Source: an uncultured Oscillospiraceae bacterium
GTDB taxonomy: Bacteria > Bacillota > Clostridia > Oscillospirales > Oscillospiraceae
Reading direction: 5' to 3'
Assembly: GCA_934512135.1 (NCBI GenBank)
Contig: CAKSWT010000018.1
Coordinates: forward strand, 1-57,471
Length of the DNA stretch: 57,471 nucleotides
Part shown: positions 57,005 through 57,471 of the stretch, in pieces
Position numbering within the stretch: the stretch's first letter is position 1
How the letters are laid out: every line of letters starts with the position of its first letter
Notes under the pieces: model-generated
Databases searched by the model: none
Told to the model about the DNA's origin: nothing
Seen by the model: only the letters and a program-made list of their open reading frames with translations
Made by a program: the position numbers and the translations under genes

Positions 57005-57471
57005 ATGAGAAAAATCGCAATTGAAGAACATTTTGCTACCCCTCGTATGGTGCAAGATATGCAAGCCTGGGAGCAAAGGCTCGATATGCCAAGCATTATG
57101 GGCGAAAATTTTGTGAAAAATAAACTCGCAAAAATTGATGCACCTTTTGAGGAGCACAGGCTGCCAACTATGGATAAAAACGGGATTGATATTCAAGTCC
57201 TATCGGCCAACTGGCCTGCTGCACAGGGCTATGCAGACGCGCCTACAGCAATTCAAGCGGCCCGGGAGTTCAACGATGCTGGCTATGAACTCATGCAAAT
57301 CGCCCCAGAGCGGTTCCGGTGTTTTGCAACATTGCCGCTGCAAGATCCGGATGCTGCAGTAAAAGAATTGGAGCGCTGTGTTAACGATTTAGGATTTGTG
57401 GGGACGATGATTCAAGGACACTCAGATCTGCACTATCTGGATGAGCCACAGTTCGATGTGGTATGGACGGC
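57005..57471 (+). CDS. Gamma-resorcylate-decarboxylase-like amidohydrolase (partial, cut by window end)
   Basis: The first 155 residues are visible. The N-terminus MRKIAIEEHFATP carries the Glu-x-His metal motif (Glu7, His9) that is typical of gamma-resorcylate and 2,3-dihydroxybenzoate decarboxylases, followed by MDKNGIDIQVLSANWPA and ERFRCFATLPLQDPDAAVKELE. GAGG lies upstream of the ATG, and it starts 15 bases after the permease, so it belongs to the operon. Decarboxylation of a hydroxybenzoate is the best guess; hydrolysis is possible. Confidence 0.85.
   Translation, partial: MRKIAIEEHFATPRMVQDMQAWEQRLDMPSIMGENFVKNKLAKIDAPFEEHRLPTMDKNGIDIQVLSANWPAAQGYADAPTAIQAAREFNDAGYELMQIAPERFRCFATLPLQDPDAAVKELERCVNDLGFVGTMIQGHSDLHYLDEPQFDVVWT

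Noticed and set aside
1..57471. CRISPR array, rRNA genes or prophage structural genes
   Set aside because: I saw no regularly spaced repeats, no ribosomal RNA sequence and no phage head or tail genes.

Overview
The window looks like a chromosomal segment of a Gram-positive gut Clostridium-class bacterium, most likely an Oscillospiraceae relative of Flavonifractor, Lawsonibacter or Oscillibacter. The evidence is the combination of lipoproteins with Ala/Ser-rich linkers, LPxTG sorting, SLH repeats, strong AGGAGG ribosome sites, high-GC coding and a Tn1549-type conjugative element. This placement is inference; no marker gene for taxonomy is present.

Positions 1 to about 17.4 kb are one end of an integrative conjugative element (ICE), all on the minus strand. 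In transcription order it carries: a tandem ribbon-helix-helix regulator; a pilus cassette (thioester adhesin, YPKN/LPKTG backbone pilin, class C sortase); RepA_N initiator, ParB-like protein, two small proteins, ParM and a ParR-like partner; then a translationally coupled run of DUF4314, 5-cytosine methyltransferase, amidoligase, a small protein, a gamma-glutamylcyclotransferase-like protein, S-adenosylmethionine synthetase, DUF6809 and an adenine/N4-cytosine methyltransferase; and finally MobC and relaxase behind a candidate oriT. The ICE abuts a tRNA-Val(GAC) gene. Integrase and type IV secretion genes lie outside the window.

From 17.5 to 29.4 kb is ordinary chromosome: a membrane-anchored phosphodiester glycosidase and a secreted protein with a His/Ser-Gly-Cys motif; a TRAP transporter (Q-M-P); a ferrous iron operon (feoA, feoA, feoB, a 57-residue Cys-rich membrane protein and a DtxR-like regulator) with DtxR-type boxes; and a GntR(YtrA)-ABC exporter operon with palindromic operators.

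From 29.6 to 43.4 kb is a rhamnoside utilisation locus: orphan sugar-binding lipoprotein, circularly permuted GH3 beta-glucosidase, LysR regulator, GH106 alpha-L-rhamnosidase, AraC regulator and rhaB-rhaA-rhaD. The two glycosidases have no signal peptide, so intact glycosides are probably imported and cut inside the cell. Three promoters (rhaBAD, GH106, lipoprotein) share the same 41-bp direct-repeat operator in the same geometry next to the -35, which defines a local AraC regulon.

From 43.5 to 48.4 kb a LysR gene faces an operon of three tandem paralogous SnoaL/NTF2-like proteins plus a second orphan binding lipoprotein, with a perfect 10-bp palindrome in the shared promoter. I do not recognise this as a described pathway. 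A small HTH gene, unusual nested inverted repeats, and two decayed genes fused at one junction (a serine recombinase tail and an Old-Yellow-Enzyme remnant) follow.

From 50.9 kb to the end a LysR gene precedes an apparent operon of an amidohydrolase-family decarboxylase/hydrolase, a ribose-type ABC transporter (binding protein, double ATPase, permease) and a second, gamma-resorcylate-decarboxylase-like amidohydrolase cut by the window end. Together, the rhamnosidase, glucosidase, SnoaL-like, OYE-like and resorcylate-decarboxylase-like genes suggest a plant glycoside (possibly flavonoid rhamnoside) and aromatic acid catabolic island; that link is inference.
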